Shown piece by piece: positions 17,109-25,573 of a stretch of 64,000 nucleotides of DNA; positions within the stretch are counted from its first letter, which is position 1, and each line of letters opens with the position of its first letter. Made by a program: the position numbers and the translations under genes. This DNA comes from Chitinophagaceae bacterium UBA1930 (GTDB lineage Bacteria > Bacteroidota > Bacteroidia > Chitinophagales > Chitinophagaceae). The stretch spans positions 186,001 through 250,000 of the forward strand of contig DDFK01000004.1 of assembly GCA_002337145.1 (NCBI GenBank), given 5' to 3'. Below the pieces are notes generated by a model, which saw nothing but the letters and a program-made list of their open reading frames with translations, made no database searches and had not been told where the DNA came from.

Positions 17109-17948
17109 TCAAAACAAACTCAACTGCAATTGGTGCTTTCTCAATTTAAACTGCGTGGCCCGTTTGCCTACATTTACTGTTTCGCCATTAATGCAATACA
17201 GTTCCGATGCATGGTATCTCGAAGCCACCACAATATGCGTACTGCCGGCATGGGCATCAAATAAAGCCTGTACTATTTCGGGTGTATTGTTGTTTTTGGA
17301 AAGATGCGACAATAGCAAATGACTCAAATGGGGCGGCCTATGCTTCACAAACAGGTCCAACGCCTCTGCATTCGACAAATGCCCATGACCATTACTGATG
17401 CGTTTTTTTAAATGGTACGGATAGTTACCCTTCATCAACATGTCCACATCATAATTGGCTTCCAGAAAAGCAGCATGGCAATCCTTGAAATGCTCCACCA
17501 GGTTGCTGCATACCCTGCCGATATCCGTAAACACACCCACTTTTATTTTCCCGTTGCTGATGGTAAAACTATGTGGGTCCATCGCATCATGAAACTTGGT
17601 AAACGCAGTTATGGAAAGGGTGCCAATAGATACAGGCATATTTGCCTGAAAGCATTGCAGCAACTGCTCCTCCACAGGCAGCCTGCAATTGCCTAACGTG
17701 CCCTTTGTGATATACACGGGCAACTGGTATTTCTTAGACAGTGCAGGAACGCCTGTAATATGGTCGCCATGCTCATGCGATACAAATATGGCCCGCAGCC
17801 TATCCATGGGCAACTGCAATAACCGCATCCGTTTTTCTATTTCACGGCACGAAATGCCCACATCCACCAACACGGCATCCGTATCGTTACCGATATAGTA
17901 ACAATTGCCATTGCTTCCCGAATTAAGTGAGCAGATGTATAATGACAT
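17109..17948 (-). CDS. MBL-fold metallo-hydrolase, WalJ/YycJ-like
   Basis: A 279-residue cytoplasmic metallo-beta-lactamase-fold protein. The start MSLYICSLNSGSNGNCYYIG and VLVDVGISCREIEKRM are characteristic of the YycJ/WalJ group. SHEHGDHITG near residue 57 is the HxHxDH metal-binding motif; FTDIGRV and LLLSHLSKNNN supply further metal ligands. WalJ-type proteins are 5'-to-3' exonuclease-like hydrolases linked to coordination of cell division and DNA repair in firmicutes. The role in Bacteroidota is not defined. It is a single gene on the minus strand. Confidence 0.88.
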   Translation of the reverse strand: MSLYICSLNSGSNGNCYYIGNDTDAVLVDVGISCREIEKRMRLLQLPMDRLRAIFVSHEHGDHITGVPALSKKYQLPVYITKGTLGNCRLPVEEQLLQCFQANMPVSIGTLSITAFTKFHDAMDPHSFTISNGKIKVGVFTDIGRVCSNLVEHFKDCHAAFLEANYDVDMLMKGNYPYHLKKRISNGHGHLSNAEALDLFVKHRPPHLSHLLLSHLSKNNNTPEIVQALFDAHAGSTHIVVASRYHASELYCINGETVNVGKRATQFKLRKHQLQLSLF

Positions 17949-17971
17949 GCGTTAAACCAATCTATTATTCC

Positions 17972-18006
17972 GGTTGCAGGTTACCAATAACTAGTAACCT
18001 GTAACC
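17972..18006. repeat. Long inverted repeat between two minus-strand genes
   Basis: GGTTGCAGGTTAC (17972-17984) pairs with GTAACCTGTAACC (17994-18006), 12 of 13 bases, around a 9-base loop. There is no T-tract on either side, so it is not a standard terminator. Its words overlap the GGTTAAC-type tract vocabulary seen elsewhere. Confidence 0.6.
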
Positions 18007-18018
18007 AGCAATTTTATA

Positions 18019-18855
18019 TCAATCCTTCGGAAAATCGGCACCAACCGTTACCGCCTCCCAGGTATCAAAATCTTTTTTCAATACTTCCAGTTTGTTCCTC
18101 GCACCTTTTAAAGCTGCTTCACCCAACAGCAAACGCAATGGCGGGTTTTCCGATTCCACTGCCTGTACAATGGCTTGGGCAGCACGTTTGGGATCGCCCG
18201 GCTGGTTGCCGCTATAGCCACGTATAGAGTTCTTATTGGCACCTGCGGTGGCTGCATAATCTTCTATTACAATGGCACTATTCTGGGCCGAACGTCCGGC
18301 CCAATCCGTCCTGAAACCACTGGGTGCCACAATGGTCACCTTAATGCCCAATGGGGCTGTTTCTTTCGATAGGGATTCCGAAAGCCCATCCACCGCAAAC
18401 TTCGTAGCATTGTAAAAACCAACTGCCGGAAAGCCCACCAACCCGCCAATGGATGCAATGTTTACAATATGCCCGCTGCGTTGCTTACGCATAATGGGCA
18501 ATACCGCCTGTGTTACATGGGCAAGCCCAAACACGTTTATCTCAAACATATTGCGTACCGCAGCTTCCTCGCTCTCCTCAATGGCGGCAAAATAGCCAAT
18601 GCCCGCATTGTTCACCAATACATCAATGGTTCCAAAATGTTCCACCGCTTTTGCAACGGCATCTTTTATCTGCTCGGGTTGGGTCACGTCCAATGTTACC
18701 GCAAGGGCACTGCCCTCATGGCCTGCAACAATGTCCTGTACGTCGCTTACCTTGCGTGCCGCAACTACTGCCTTATATCCTTTTGCAATTACATAGGTAG
18801 CCAGCTCACGGCCAAAGCCAGTGGAGCAACCTGTAATGAACCATACTTTACTCAT
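18019..18855 (-). CDS. Short-chain dehydrogenase/reductase (SDR)
   Basis: A 278-residue classical SDR. The cofactor motif is TGCSTGFGRELA near residue 8, the structural NNAG is at VLVNNAGIGYF, and the catalytic Tyr-x3-Lys is FYNATKFAVDGLSESL, with Ser from NIASIGG. The sequence is of the widespread oxidoreductase/short-chain dehydrogenase group whose substrates are rarely known. NADP preference cannot be decided. A TAnnTTTG box lies 26 bp upstream and no partner gene is linked. Confidence 0.9.
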   Translation of the reverse strand: MSKVWFITGCSTGFGRELATYVIAKGYKAVVAARKVSDVQDIVAGHEGSALAVTLDVTQPEQIKDAVAKAVEHFGTIDVLVNNAGIGYFAAIEESEEAAVRNMFEINVFGLAHVTQAVLPIMRKQRSGHIVNIASIGGLVGFPAVGFYNATKFAVDGLSESLSKETAPLGIKVTIVAPSGFRTDWAGRSAQNSAIVIEDYAATAGANKNSIRGYSGNQPGDPKRAAQAIVQAVESENPPLRLLLGEAALKGARNKLEVLKKDFDTWEAVTVGADFPKD

Positions 18856-18880
18856 GTGTGGGTGTTTTAATTAACTGCTA

Positions 18881-18888
18881 CAAATTTA
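18881..18888 (-). promoter_or_regulatory. Promoter -7 box of the SDR gene
   Basis: Reads TAAATTTG on the minus strand, an exact TAnnTTTG match, placing the transcript start about 18 bases before the ATG at 18855. No TTG at the expected -33 position. Confidence 0.45.
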
Positions 18889-18962
18889 GTGGTATTGTGG
18901 TAAGGGGGGTAAAATTGGTTAACTGGTTAATTGGTTGACTTGTGCTGGATATTTAGGGCAAG

Positions 18963-18992
18963 TTGCAATAACCCGGAAAATAAATATATTAG
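18963..18992 (+). promoter_or_regulatory. Probable promoter of the DUF1801 gene
   Basis: TTG at 18963-18965, a 19-base spacer and TATATTAG at 18985-18992, which has one mismatch to TAnnTTTG. The ATG follows at 19008. Confidence 0.45.
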
Positions 18993-19007
18993 CCATCATC
19001 AATCAAC

Positions 19008-19421
19008 ATGGCAAAGACAAAAGATATACATAACCCTGAAAGTGTAACTGCGTTTATACAGAATTTGCAACCATCATTGGCAGAGGTAGTACAAGCCGTA
19101 CGCCAATTGATATTGAACAGTAGCAAGCAGGTAGGAGAGCAGATAAAATGGAACTCGCCCAGTTTTTTCTATACCGGCGAAATAAAAGCCTTTGATGCAA
19201 AGGAGTACAAACGCGATATAGCAGTAATCCACACACAAAAGGGATATGCCTTGATTATTTTTCCTACCGGTGCAATGATACAGGATACCACAGGCCTACT
19301 GCAAGGTGACTATAAAGATGGCCGCCGACTGGCCACATTTAAAAACATGGATGATGTTGACACAAAAGGTAAACACTTACAAAAAGTGATTAGACAATGG
19401 CTGGCATTGGTGGAAAAATAA
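19008..19421 (+). CDS. DUF1801 domain-containing protein (YdhG/frataxin-like fold)
   Basis: A 137-residue cytoplasmic protein. The N-terminal helix SVTAFIQNLQPSLAEVVQAVRQLIL and the EQIKWNSPSFFYTGE segment around residue 45-60 are the DUF1801 signature, followed by AVIHTQKGYALIIFPTGA and a C-terminal helix. DUF1801 proteins have a two-layer alpha-beta fold similar to YdhG; no enzyme activity is established. It stands alone with its own promoter-like sequence. Confidence 0.85.
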   Translation: MAKTKDIHNPESVTAFIQNLQPSLAEVVQAVRQLILNSSKQVGEQIKWNSPSFFYTGEIKAFDAKEYKRDIAVIHTQKGYALIIFPTGAMIQDTTGLLQGDYKDGRRLATFKNMDDVDTKGKHLQKVIRQWLALVEK

Positions 19422-19429
19422 GGGATGCA

Positions 19430-19925
19430 AGAATGGTTGATTGGTTTATTTGTTAACTGGTTAATTAGTTCGTCGTTGGTTTATTGGTAAATCCTATTAT
19501 CTGCAAAGCAGATCAATCAGTGTATATCCGTTAAAACCCATTCTATCCGTGTGCAAATACCCCACACCAACAAACCAGTTAACGAATCAACTAATGGTTA
19601 ATTAGTTCCTTTGTTGGTTTATTGGTAAATAACTAGTATTGGTAAATCCTATTATCTGCAAAGCAGATCAATCAGTGCATATCCGTTAAAACCCTTCCTA
19701 TCCGTGTGCAAATACCCCCAAACCAATCAACCAGTTAACGAATCAACTAATGGTTAATTAGTTCCTTCGTTGGTTTATTGGTAAATAAATAGTATTAATA
19801 AATCCTATTATCTGCAAAGCAGATCAATCAGTGTATATCCGTTAAAACCCTTTCCATCCGTATGCAAATACCCCCACACCAATCAACCAGTTAACGAATC
19901 AACTAATTAACCAATTAACGATTAC
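19430..19925 (+). repeat. Tandem array A: three units of about 155 bp containing the dispersed repeat
   Basis: CTGCAAAGCAG occurs at 19501, 19656 and 19812 (spacing 155 and 156). Each copy is followed by ATCAATCAGTG, ATCCGTTAAAACCC and ATCCGTGTGC (ATCCGTATGC in the last), then by a GGTTAAT/AACTAATGG tract and TATTGGTAAAT. The units are closely similar but not identical. The array fills the 570-base gap between genes; no reading frame with coding character lies in it. Confidence 0.85.
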
Positions 19926-19992
19926 CCCTCCGTTAATAAATAACCACATCCCATTGCCATAATTATCTTCAATTTGTGTCCTAGTATTTATC

Positions 19993-20529
19993 ATGACAAA
20001 CAAGAAAAACATATTCGCTATTTGTGGCAGCACCCGCAAACATTCATCCAACCACAGTTTATTAAAAGCCATTGAGCAATTGATGATGGATAACTGTGAG
20101 CTGACCATTTTTGATGGATTGGAAAACCTGCCGCATTTCAATCCCGATACGGTGGAAATTGCCGAAACTGTACTATGTTTTAAACAGCAGTTGCTTGCGG
20201 CAGATGGGGTAATCATCTGTACACCCGAATATGCCCATGGTGTGCCGGGATCTTTAAAGAATGCCATAGACTGGACGGTTGGTACGGGAGAGTTTTCTGG
20301 CAAGCCAACGGTACTTATTACTGCATCAACCGATGGGCAGTTTGCACATACAGCATTGCTGGAAACCTTGCGTGTAATAGAGGCAGGGAATGTGCAGCAG
20401 TTGAATTTGCTGGTGCAGTTTATCAAAACAAAAGTAAACGCACAGCATCAAATAATACATCAACCAACATTGACGGCAATACAGCAATTGCTGCATGGTT
20501 TTATGCAAACCATTTACCAACCTGTATAG
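19993..20529 (+). CDS. NAD(P)H-dependent FMN reductase family protein
   Basis: A 178-residue flavodoxin-fold oxidoreductase. ICGSTRKHSSNHSLLKAIEQL at the N-terminus is the FMN phosphate-binding loop. TPEYAHGVPGSLKNAIDW (about residues 76-93) is the hallmark of NADPH-dependent FMN reductases of the ArsH/SsuE/chromate reductase group. The reaction is two-electron reduction of flavin, quinones or chromate; the true acceptor is unknown. It is a single gene following the repeat array. Confidence 0.88.
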   Translation: MTNKKNIFAICGSTRKHSSNHSLLKAIEQLMMDNCELTIFDGLENLPHFNPDTVEIAETVLCFKQQLLAADGVIICTPEYAHGVPGSLKNAIDWTVGTGEFSGKPTVLITASTDGQFAHTALLETLRVIEAGNVQQLNLLVQFIKTKVNAQHQIIHQPTLTAIQQLLHGFMQTIYQPV

Positions 20530-20563
20530 ACCAACGGTAGTACACAAGTTAGCATTAGAGGTT

Positions 20564-20621
20564 GTCAGCCTGAGCTTGTCGAAGGCGGTTTTGTGTTGCA
20601 CTGCTAACAAGCTCAACCCGA
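20564..20621. repeat. Imperfect inverted repeat with GAGCTTGTCGAAGG core
   Basis: GTCAGCCTGAGCTTG (20564-20578) is complementary to CAAGCTCAACCCGAC (20607-20621) except for four positions. The block CTGAGCTTGTCGAAGGC is a kind of word known from dispersed intergenic palindromes in many bacterial genomes. It lies between convergent genes, where it may act in transcript ending. Confidence 0.5.
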
Positions 20622-20682
20622 CATCTTTCCAACTCATACACTAGCAAGCCAATGGTAAATGGCTTGCACAAGATCCATTCTT

Positions 20683-20898
20683 TTACAGGGCCGTTTTGTT
20701 GGCTTGCCTACTGTCTTTTATTTTCCTGATGCCATAACCTACGCCTGCAGCCACCAATAGCGATAGGCCACCATCTACAGGCACATCATCCGTATCGTCG
20801 CCAAAGCCAGGCTGTGCATGTGTTATGGCGGGCAATACAAAAAACAGCATTACCAAACAACAGGCAATCAACTGGGCAGTGGATAGTTTCAATTTCAT
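20683..20898 (-). CDS. Small PID-CTERM-like sorting-signal protein
   Basis: A 71-residue precursor: signal peptide (MKLKLSTAQLIACCLVMLFFVLPAITHAQ), a short acidic spacer (GFGDDTDDVPVDGG), a hydrophobic helix (LSLLVAAGVGYGI) and a basic end (RKIKDSRQANK). The DxPxDGG, hydrophobic helix, basic tail layout resembles the PID-CTERM sorting domain described for Bacteroidota. Almost nothing is left as a mature domain, so it may be a minimal anchor or a signalling peptide. It lies 22 bp downstream of the T9SS cargo gene and is probably co-transcribed with it. Confidence 0.6.
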   Translation of the reverse strand: MKLKLSTAQLIACCLVMLFFVLPAITHAQPGFGDDTDDVPVDGGLSLLVAAGVGYGIRKIKDSRQANKTAL

Positions 20899-20920
20899 AT
20901 GGTATAGTTTATAATGGTTA

Positions 20921-23473
20921 TTACTGTATCATCAATTTTTCGGTTGTTGCTGTTGTACCATTGTACACGCTTACCAGGTAACTGCCTTTTGCCAGGCCCC
21001 TTACACTCATGCTCACGCTGCCTGACTGCACATGGCCCGCCTGTACGGTTTGCAATAGCTTGCCATCCATACCAATAATGGATACGGTAGTTGGGGCCGC
21101 CGCCGCATTGCTAAAGCCCACTTTCACCATATTGCTGGCAGGGTTGGGGCTCAGGGCCACCGTAACCGTGCTGCCCATATTGGCCAGGGCTGTTTTGCCC
21201 AGCACAACCATAAACCTGTCTGCTGCCTTGCTCGCCGCATCATTGGTCAATACAACAGGTACATTGGTGGCACCGTCCATGTCCAACGGATAGTTTACAT
21301 GCAGGTACCTGTCCACCACATACCCTGTTGTAACGGCACCGTTAAAATTGCTGTTGGCAATATTCAATTGGTAGGCTGTCTGTGTAAACTGGCCAAGCTC
21401 CAATGGCAGGGTATCATTGTCAGTAGGTAATGGCCTCGCTTCAATTGACAATAATGTACCATTGCGGTTTATGCTCAGCATCTCATCCAGGTTGGTCATT
21501 TTAAAAGCTTCCTCATTATTGTCTATGGCCGCATGGTAATTACCAAAAATGGCCGTGGCACCATCTGCCGAAATAAGGTCGCCATTGGCATCGGTATAGC
21601 TCAATGCAATACGCATTTTCGCAAAATCCTCCTGCGTCCTAAACGTAGTGGTAAGGTTGGCCTGTGCAGGTGCCTTATCGCTTTGCTGTATGCTCAGGCT
21701 AGGGGTAGCACTGGTGCTGGTAACAAAGAATGCCTGGCCTGGCTGTATATACCGGCTAATGGTTCCACCACCGCTCGATACGGTTCCGTTCCAACTGGTA
21801 TAGGCACCCCTGGTACCCTGCGTTGGGTCCCATATATAATACGAGCCGCCCACGTTTATCCTGTTGAATGTATTCCAGTTAATGGCACACCAATAAGGGT
21901 TCGGCACCATGCTAAAATTCTGGTTGGTAGTACTGCTGCTGTTTAATGCAGTTGGCGACGTGGCAGCATTGAATACAACGGTTGCAGCCTCATTCACTGT
22001 ACCGGTTGCACGCAATATGGTATTGTCTGGCGTAGGTGTATTGGTGCTCAGGCTTATGCTCCTGCTGCCCCTTACCATTAAGCGGTAAGCTACAGATGCA
22101 TTCAAAGTGGCCGAGTTGGTATTGGCAGCCTGCGTCCAGGTATTGGCGGCAGAGTTGCTAAAGGTAAACAAAGAGGCATTGCCCGAACTGGTAGCATCAA
22201 ATCCATTGCTGCCATTGGTACTGCCGGTTATATGCGTGCCATAGCCTGCATTAGTATTGCTGTTACTGCCTGTAGTGGTATTGTTCTGCCCCTCCTGCCA
22301 GTTGGCCCTGATGCTGGTGCTGGTAGTAACACCCGGTGCCAGTAAACGGAAGCCCCTTCTGGCCGGTATAAAACGCTCCACTGTTACATTGCCACTAATG
22401 CTGCCCCCTGTTACACCAATCATGGCAGTACTGCTAATGCTGCTGCTTTTCAGTGTCAAAAAACCGCCTGTGGTAAAAGTGCCCGCAGTAGGGGTCAATA
22501 TACCTGTAATATTCAAGGTACCGCCCAATGTGGCACCTGCCGTATTGTTAATGGTAAGGTTGGCAATGGTATTGGTACTAAAAGTAGAAGCCGGTATTTT
22601 TTGTGCGGTAGTACCGTTTAAAACAATGGTACCCGCTGTGGCATTAATGCTGCCATTGGCAGTAATGGCATTGCCCACCTGCAATGTGGCACCATTGGGT
22701 ATGGTTAGGCTGCCTGTACCGCTTACCGTAAGGCTAGAGCAGTTGATGGTGCCCGATACCGATGGCGAGCCCGAAGCAATATAGGTTTCTATAGAAGCCG
22801 TAGGCACAGTGGTCCTGTCCCAATTGCTGCCCGTGCCCCAGGCACCGGTACCGCCTGTCCAGTTCGATACCAGGCTATACGTAAAATCGTCAATCGCAAA
22901 ATAGTTATAACCTGTACCATAGTTTATTTCCAGTTCATCCATGGGCACGGTTGAATAGTCTGCTGCACCCGCCGTGGCAAAATTGATAAGCGTAAAGCCC
23001 ATATTGGGTGCATTGAAATTGGTAAGGAAGAAACTGTTGGGTAGGCTGATGGTAGCAGCAGTGCTGCCCGCCCTTTTCAGGTTAATGGTTACTGTGCCGG
23101 TACCGCCGCCCGGTGTGCCACCAGAGTTGGTAGACACAAACAGGTACAATTGCTTTACCGAAAAGAACAGGCCATTATTGGTTTTCATGGAATAGGTCTT
23201 ATTGGTACCTGTACCGTTACTAAGGGTATTGGTATTGCCCGCATTGTCAATATACTTATTGCTGCCATTATTGCCATTGCCTGTTTGGTACTGGTTCACG
23301 GCAAACGAACCGCCTATTAAGTTTATCTGCTGGCCACTATTGGTAAAGCTGGTAACACCGGTAAGGCCATAGCTTTCAAAGCCTTCTGTAATGGTGGTTT
23401 GTGCCTGTAGGGGGCTATTGCCATATATGGCCAATACCATGCACAGCAATAATGCGGGTAAATTTTTTTTCAT
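20921..23473 (-). CDS. Secreted protein with T9SS type A sorting domain
   Basis: An 850-residue surface protein. Signal peptide at 1-25 (LLLCMVLAIYGNSPLQAQ). Residues about 25-200 form a beta-sandwich (TEGFESYGLTGVTSF; NYFAIDDFTY), followed by a Ser/Thr/Gly/Asn-rich beta-helix-like section with repeated GTLNITGILTPTAGT-type strands, then a region with WNTFNRINVGGSYYIWDP and a T9SS C-terminal domain (last about 75 residues: LSPNPASNMVKVGFS ... LAKGSYLVSVYNG ... EKLMIQ). The C-terminal domain directs export by the type IX system and surface attachment. No catalytic motif is evident; adhesin or stalk functions are possible. Confidence 0.9.
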   Translation of the reverse strand: MKKNLPALLLCMVLAIYGNSPLQAQTTITEGFESYGLTGVTSFTNSGQQINLIGGSFAVNQYQTGNGNNGSNKYIDNAGNTNTLSNGTGTNKTYSMKTNNGLFFSVKQLYLFVSTNSGGTPGGGTGTVTINLKRAGSTAATISLPNSFFLTNFNAPNMGFTLINFATAGAADYSTVPMDELEINYGTGYNYFAIDDFTYSLVSNWTGGTGAWGTGSNWDRTTVPTASIETYIASGSPSVSGTINCSSLTVSGTGSLTIPNGATLQVGNAITANGSINATAGTIVLNGTTAQKIPASTFSTNTIANLTINNTAGATLGGTLNITGILTPTAGTFTTGGFLTLKSSSISSTAMIGVTGGSISGNVTVERFIPARRGFRLLAPGVTTSTSIRANWQEGQNNTTTGSNSNTNAGYGTHITGSTNGSNGFDATSSGNASLFTFSNSAANTWTQAANTNSATLNASVAYRLMVRGSRSISLSTNTPTPDNTILRATGTVNEAATVVFNAATSPTALNSSSTTNQNFSMVPNPYWCAINWNTFNRINVGGSYYIWDPTQGTRGAYTSWNGTVSSGGGTISRYIQPGQAFFVTSTSATPSLSIQQSDKAPAQANLTTTFRTQEDFAKMRIALSYTDANGDLISADGATAIFGNYHAAIDNNEEAFKMTNLDEMLSINRNGTLLSIEARPLPTDNDTLPLELGQFTQTAYQLNIANSNFNGAVTTGYVVDRYLHVNYPLDMDGATNVPVVLTNDAASKAADRFMVVLGKTALANMGSTVTVALSPNPASNMVKVGFSNAAAAPTTVSIIGMDGKLLQTVQAGHVQSGSVSMSVRGLAKGSYLVSVYNGTTATTEKLMIQ

Positions 23474-23492
23474 ACGGTTAGGTCGGTTTTGT

Positions 23493-23500
23493 CAAAAATA
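23493..23500 (-). promoter_or_regulatory. Promoter -7 box of the T9SS cargo gene
   Basis: Reads TATTTTTG on the minus strand, an exact TAnnTTTG match 20 bases upstream of the ATG at 23473. A clear -33 element is not seen. Confidence 0.45.
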
Positions 23501-23845
23501 GGTCATATGTCTTATATATTATGTATTTGTACGCATAAATTGGGTAGCCATACGTAAGCTATGGTATGGCTACCAATGGCACAGTAGCAGCCACACTAAT
23601 TATAGGCCTGCCATACGAGCCCTGTTGTAGTCATATTATGGGTGCACTAAGCCTGCACGAAACTTATGAAATAATTTGAGTATATAAATAAGGTGTACTA
23701 ACTTCATGGTTGTACCATTTATATGCCATATGAAACATTGTATCCGTTTGCCTACACGGCCCTAAACCGCCACCCTGCTAACCTTGACCACCTTGTACCT
23801 AAAACACCGCAACAATTCATTTGTAGTACACTTAAAACAACAGTT
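23501..23845. other. Intergenic stretch without recognised features
   Basis: Divergent spacer between the T9SS cargo gene and the YegP-type gene. It contains ATATGTCTTATATATTATG-like AT-rich sequence but no clear promoter for the right-hand gene and no repeat copy. The open frame from 23723 is only an upstream extension of the YegP-type gene. Confidence 0.5.
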
Positions 23846-24181
23846 ATGTCACAAACACGTTACGAGGTTTTCAAAGATGCAAAAGGCGGGTTCAGGTTCA
23901 GGCTGGTAGCCGCCAACAACAAAACCATCCTGGCCAGCGAAAGCTATACTACCCGGCAAGGCTGTAACAACGGTATTGCCTCCTGCCAGCAAAATGCGGT
24001 AAAAGACGAGCGGTACAAACGCCTCGAAGCCAAAAATGGCCAGCCCTATTTCAATTTAACGGCAGCCAACCACCAGGTTATTGGTACCAGCGAAATGTAC
24101 GAAACAGTGGCGGGTAGGGAAGCAGGCATTGCAGCCGTAAAAAAAGACGGGCCCACCCAGCGGGTTGATGATCAGTGCTAA
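23846..24181 (+). CDS. YegP family protein (DUF1508), two tandem repeats
   Basis: A 111-residue protein made of two DUF1508 units of about 50 residues: YEVFKDAKGGFRFRLVAANN ... ILASESYTTRQGCNNGIASC, then RLEAKNGQPYFNLTAANHQV ... GTSEMYETVAGREAGIAAV. Each unit has the F/W-x-L-xAxN and I-ASE-Y blocks of the family. Function is unknown; the proteins are small and cytoplasmic. I start at ATG 23846 (MSQTRYEVF), since the 41-residue upstream extension has no family similarity. Confidence 0.9.
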   Translation: MSQTRYEVFKDAKGGFRFRLVAANNKTILASESYTTRQGCNNGIASCQQNAVKDERYKRLEAKNGQPYFNLTAANHQVIGTSEMYETVAGREAGIAAVKKDGPTQRVDDQC

Positions 24182-24332
24182 CCCTTTGCTTGCATGGTAC
24201 TGCTGCCTTGGCATAGTGCATAGCATTTGCCTCAATACCTGTTGGCTGGGTTGTAAAACTGTTATAGCTAACCGCTTGTGTTATATGTTTAAAACCATGC
24301 CACACAGCCATCAACAATACATTTAAACAATA

Positions 24333-24357
24333 AGGCCACTTTGCAACAAAGTGGCCT
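24333..24357 (-). terminator. Hairpin between convergent genes
   Basis: AGGCCACTTTG / CAAAGTGGCCT, a perfect 11-bp stem with a 3-base loop. It lies 31 bp past the stop of the minus-strand DUF6266 gene; the following T-run on that strand is weak (TTATTG). Confidence 0.5.
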
Positions 24358-24387
24358 CACTGTTTAAGTAAATGCCATACCGGCCTG

Positions 24388-25023
24388 CTACATCAGTAGC
24401 TCGCCACAAAAAAAGCTGTTGGCATATTCAAAGCCTTCGGCTTTTTTAAAGCATAGCCAGGCCTGTACGGCATGCCCAACAAATAGCGTGGTATCCAGCA
24501 TACCCGTAGCGGCACTACGCTCAATACCGTTTGGCAAAAACAGCATCTGGTTCAGGTCCTCGCAATAAGCTACCAATACAGCAATATCGGTGGCTTTGGC
24601 CGTGCCAATGCCGCTATTGTCTGTCCAGGTAAACTTTATTTCCGTTCCCTGTTTTGCTGCCGCCGGGTTCTTGGCATTGGGCAATCCGCCACGGCTTACC
24701 AATGCCAGGGCATAGTCAATGGCAAAGTCGGGCGATGCACCCGTAATGGCATTTTTGAGCGTATAGCTCAATGCATCGTTCTGTGCCGTTTTCTGTTTTG
24801 CCCTTTCTTTAAAGCTGTCTGCCACCAGTTCCTGCATGGCCAGTACAAACCTGCCCGCCACCGCAAACTTTAGTTGCTGGTCGCGTTGGGCCGCAGTGAA
24901 CTTGCGGTTCTTGTTCTGTTTGGGCTTGGAACGTAAAATGTTCTTGCCCTTCCAGTTGCTACCCACCACGGGGCCAACCAATCCGCTAAAGGCACCTAGT
25001 ATGCCTTGTGAATACTTACCCAT
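24388..25023 (-). CDS. DUF6266 family protein
   Basis: A 211-residue protein starting MGKYSQGILGAFSGLVGPVVG followed by WKGKNILRSKPK, the conserved N-terminus of DUF6266, a Bacteroidota family of unknown function. The middle is helical (QRDQQLKFAVAGRFVLAMQELV). The C-terminal half is beta-sheet-like (GTEIKFTWTDNSGIGTAKATDIAVLVAY), as in immunoglobulin-like or surface-layer folds. No signal peptide. Several lineages carry many copies; only one is present here. It borders the accessory island. Confidence 0.75.
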   Translation of the reverse strand: MGKYSQGILGAFSGLVGPVVGSNWKGKNILRSKPKQNKNRKFTAAQRDQQLKFAVAGRFVLAMQELVADSFKERAKQKTAQNDALSYTLKNAITGASPDFAIDYALALVSRGGLPNAKNPAAAKQGTEIKFTWTDNSGIGTAKATDIAVLVAYCEDLNQMLFLPNGIERSAATGMLDTTLFVGHAVQAWLCFKKAEGFEYANSFFCGELLM

Positions 25024-25441
25024 AGAATCCTGTTTTTAATGATGAATAATATTTGCTGCACAGCATGTGTGCATGCAGCAAACGGTACGGCACAAACCTA
25101 TTGTTATTGCATGGTAAATAAATATAACGTGTAGCATGTTGCCGTGGCAGGCAGCATGTTACTGCAGGGTGCAGCAGTAGTGGCTGCCATGCAGTGTTTG
25201 GCGGCGGTTTGCATTGGTTGGCCTGCACCTGCCGGCAGGGTGGCTGGGCCCCTGGTCGGGCTGCCTTTTACAGGTGTTTTTTTCGCTATTTCTTCGCTAT
25301 TTGTTCGGTACCGCTTCGGGCCGGCTTCGGTAATTACCGAAGCCAGCCCGAACAAAGGGCGAAGCAGCTACGCATACAGGCAGCCACTGCAGGGGCAGTA
25401 AGCCTGGGCTGTTTAATTTTTCTATAACATACAGTTTAATG
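25024..25441. other. Intergenic stretch holding a palindrome but no supported gene
   Basis: About 420 bases, more GC-rich than the island that follows. Both strands have short open frames (for example 25104-25355 on the minus strand), but they cross the palindrome at 25315-25352 and have no recognisable domain, so I do not call them. Confidence 0.5.
25315..25352. repeat. 38-bp near-perfect palindrome
   Basis: TTCGGGCCGGCTTCGGTAA pairs with TTACCGAAGCCAGCCCGAA with one mismatch and no loop. Short direct repeats TTCGCTATTT and CTTCGCTATTT (about 25280-25302) lie just before it. It could form a cruciform or serve as a protein site; there is no T-tract to make it a terminator. It marks the left side of the AT-rich island. 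Confidence 0.7.
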
Positions 25442-25449
25442 TATATTTG
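25442..25449 (+). promoter_or_regulatory. Possible promoter -7 box before the HTH gene
   Basis: TATATTTG, an exact TAnnTTTG match. It would give a leader of about 118 bases before the ATG at 25574, or serve a shorter upstream frame. No clear -33 TTG. Confidence 0.35.
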
Positions 25450-25573
25450 TTATGCACTTATCTCCTCCATTGTTTTATACTCCATCCGTTTACTGCCTAC
25501 TATGCACTGTTTGCCCGGCAATGTATGTATTGCTACAGGTCATATTGTATCCACTCATAAACGGTTGCATTGT

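Noticed and set aside
22257..22784. Plus-strand frame of 175 residues, Val/Pro/Leu-rich
   Set aside because: Antisense of the Gly/Thr/Asn-rich part of the T9SS cargo protein, which explains its composition.
25104..25355. Minus-strand frame of 83 residues crossing the 38-bp palindrome
   Set aside because: No domain, no promoter, and frames on both strands of the palindrome give similar peptides, so the signal is structural.
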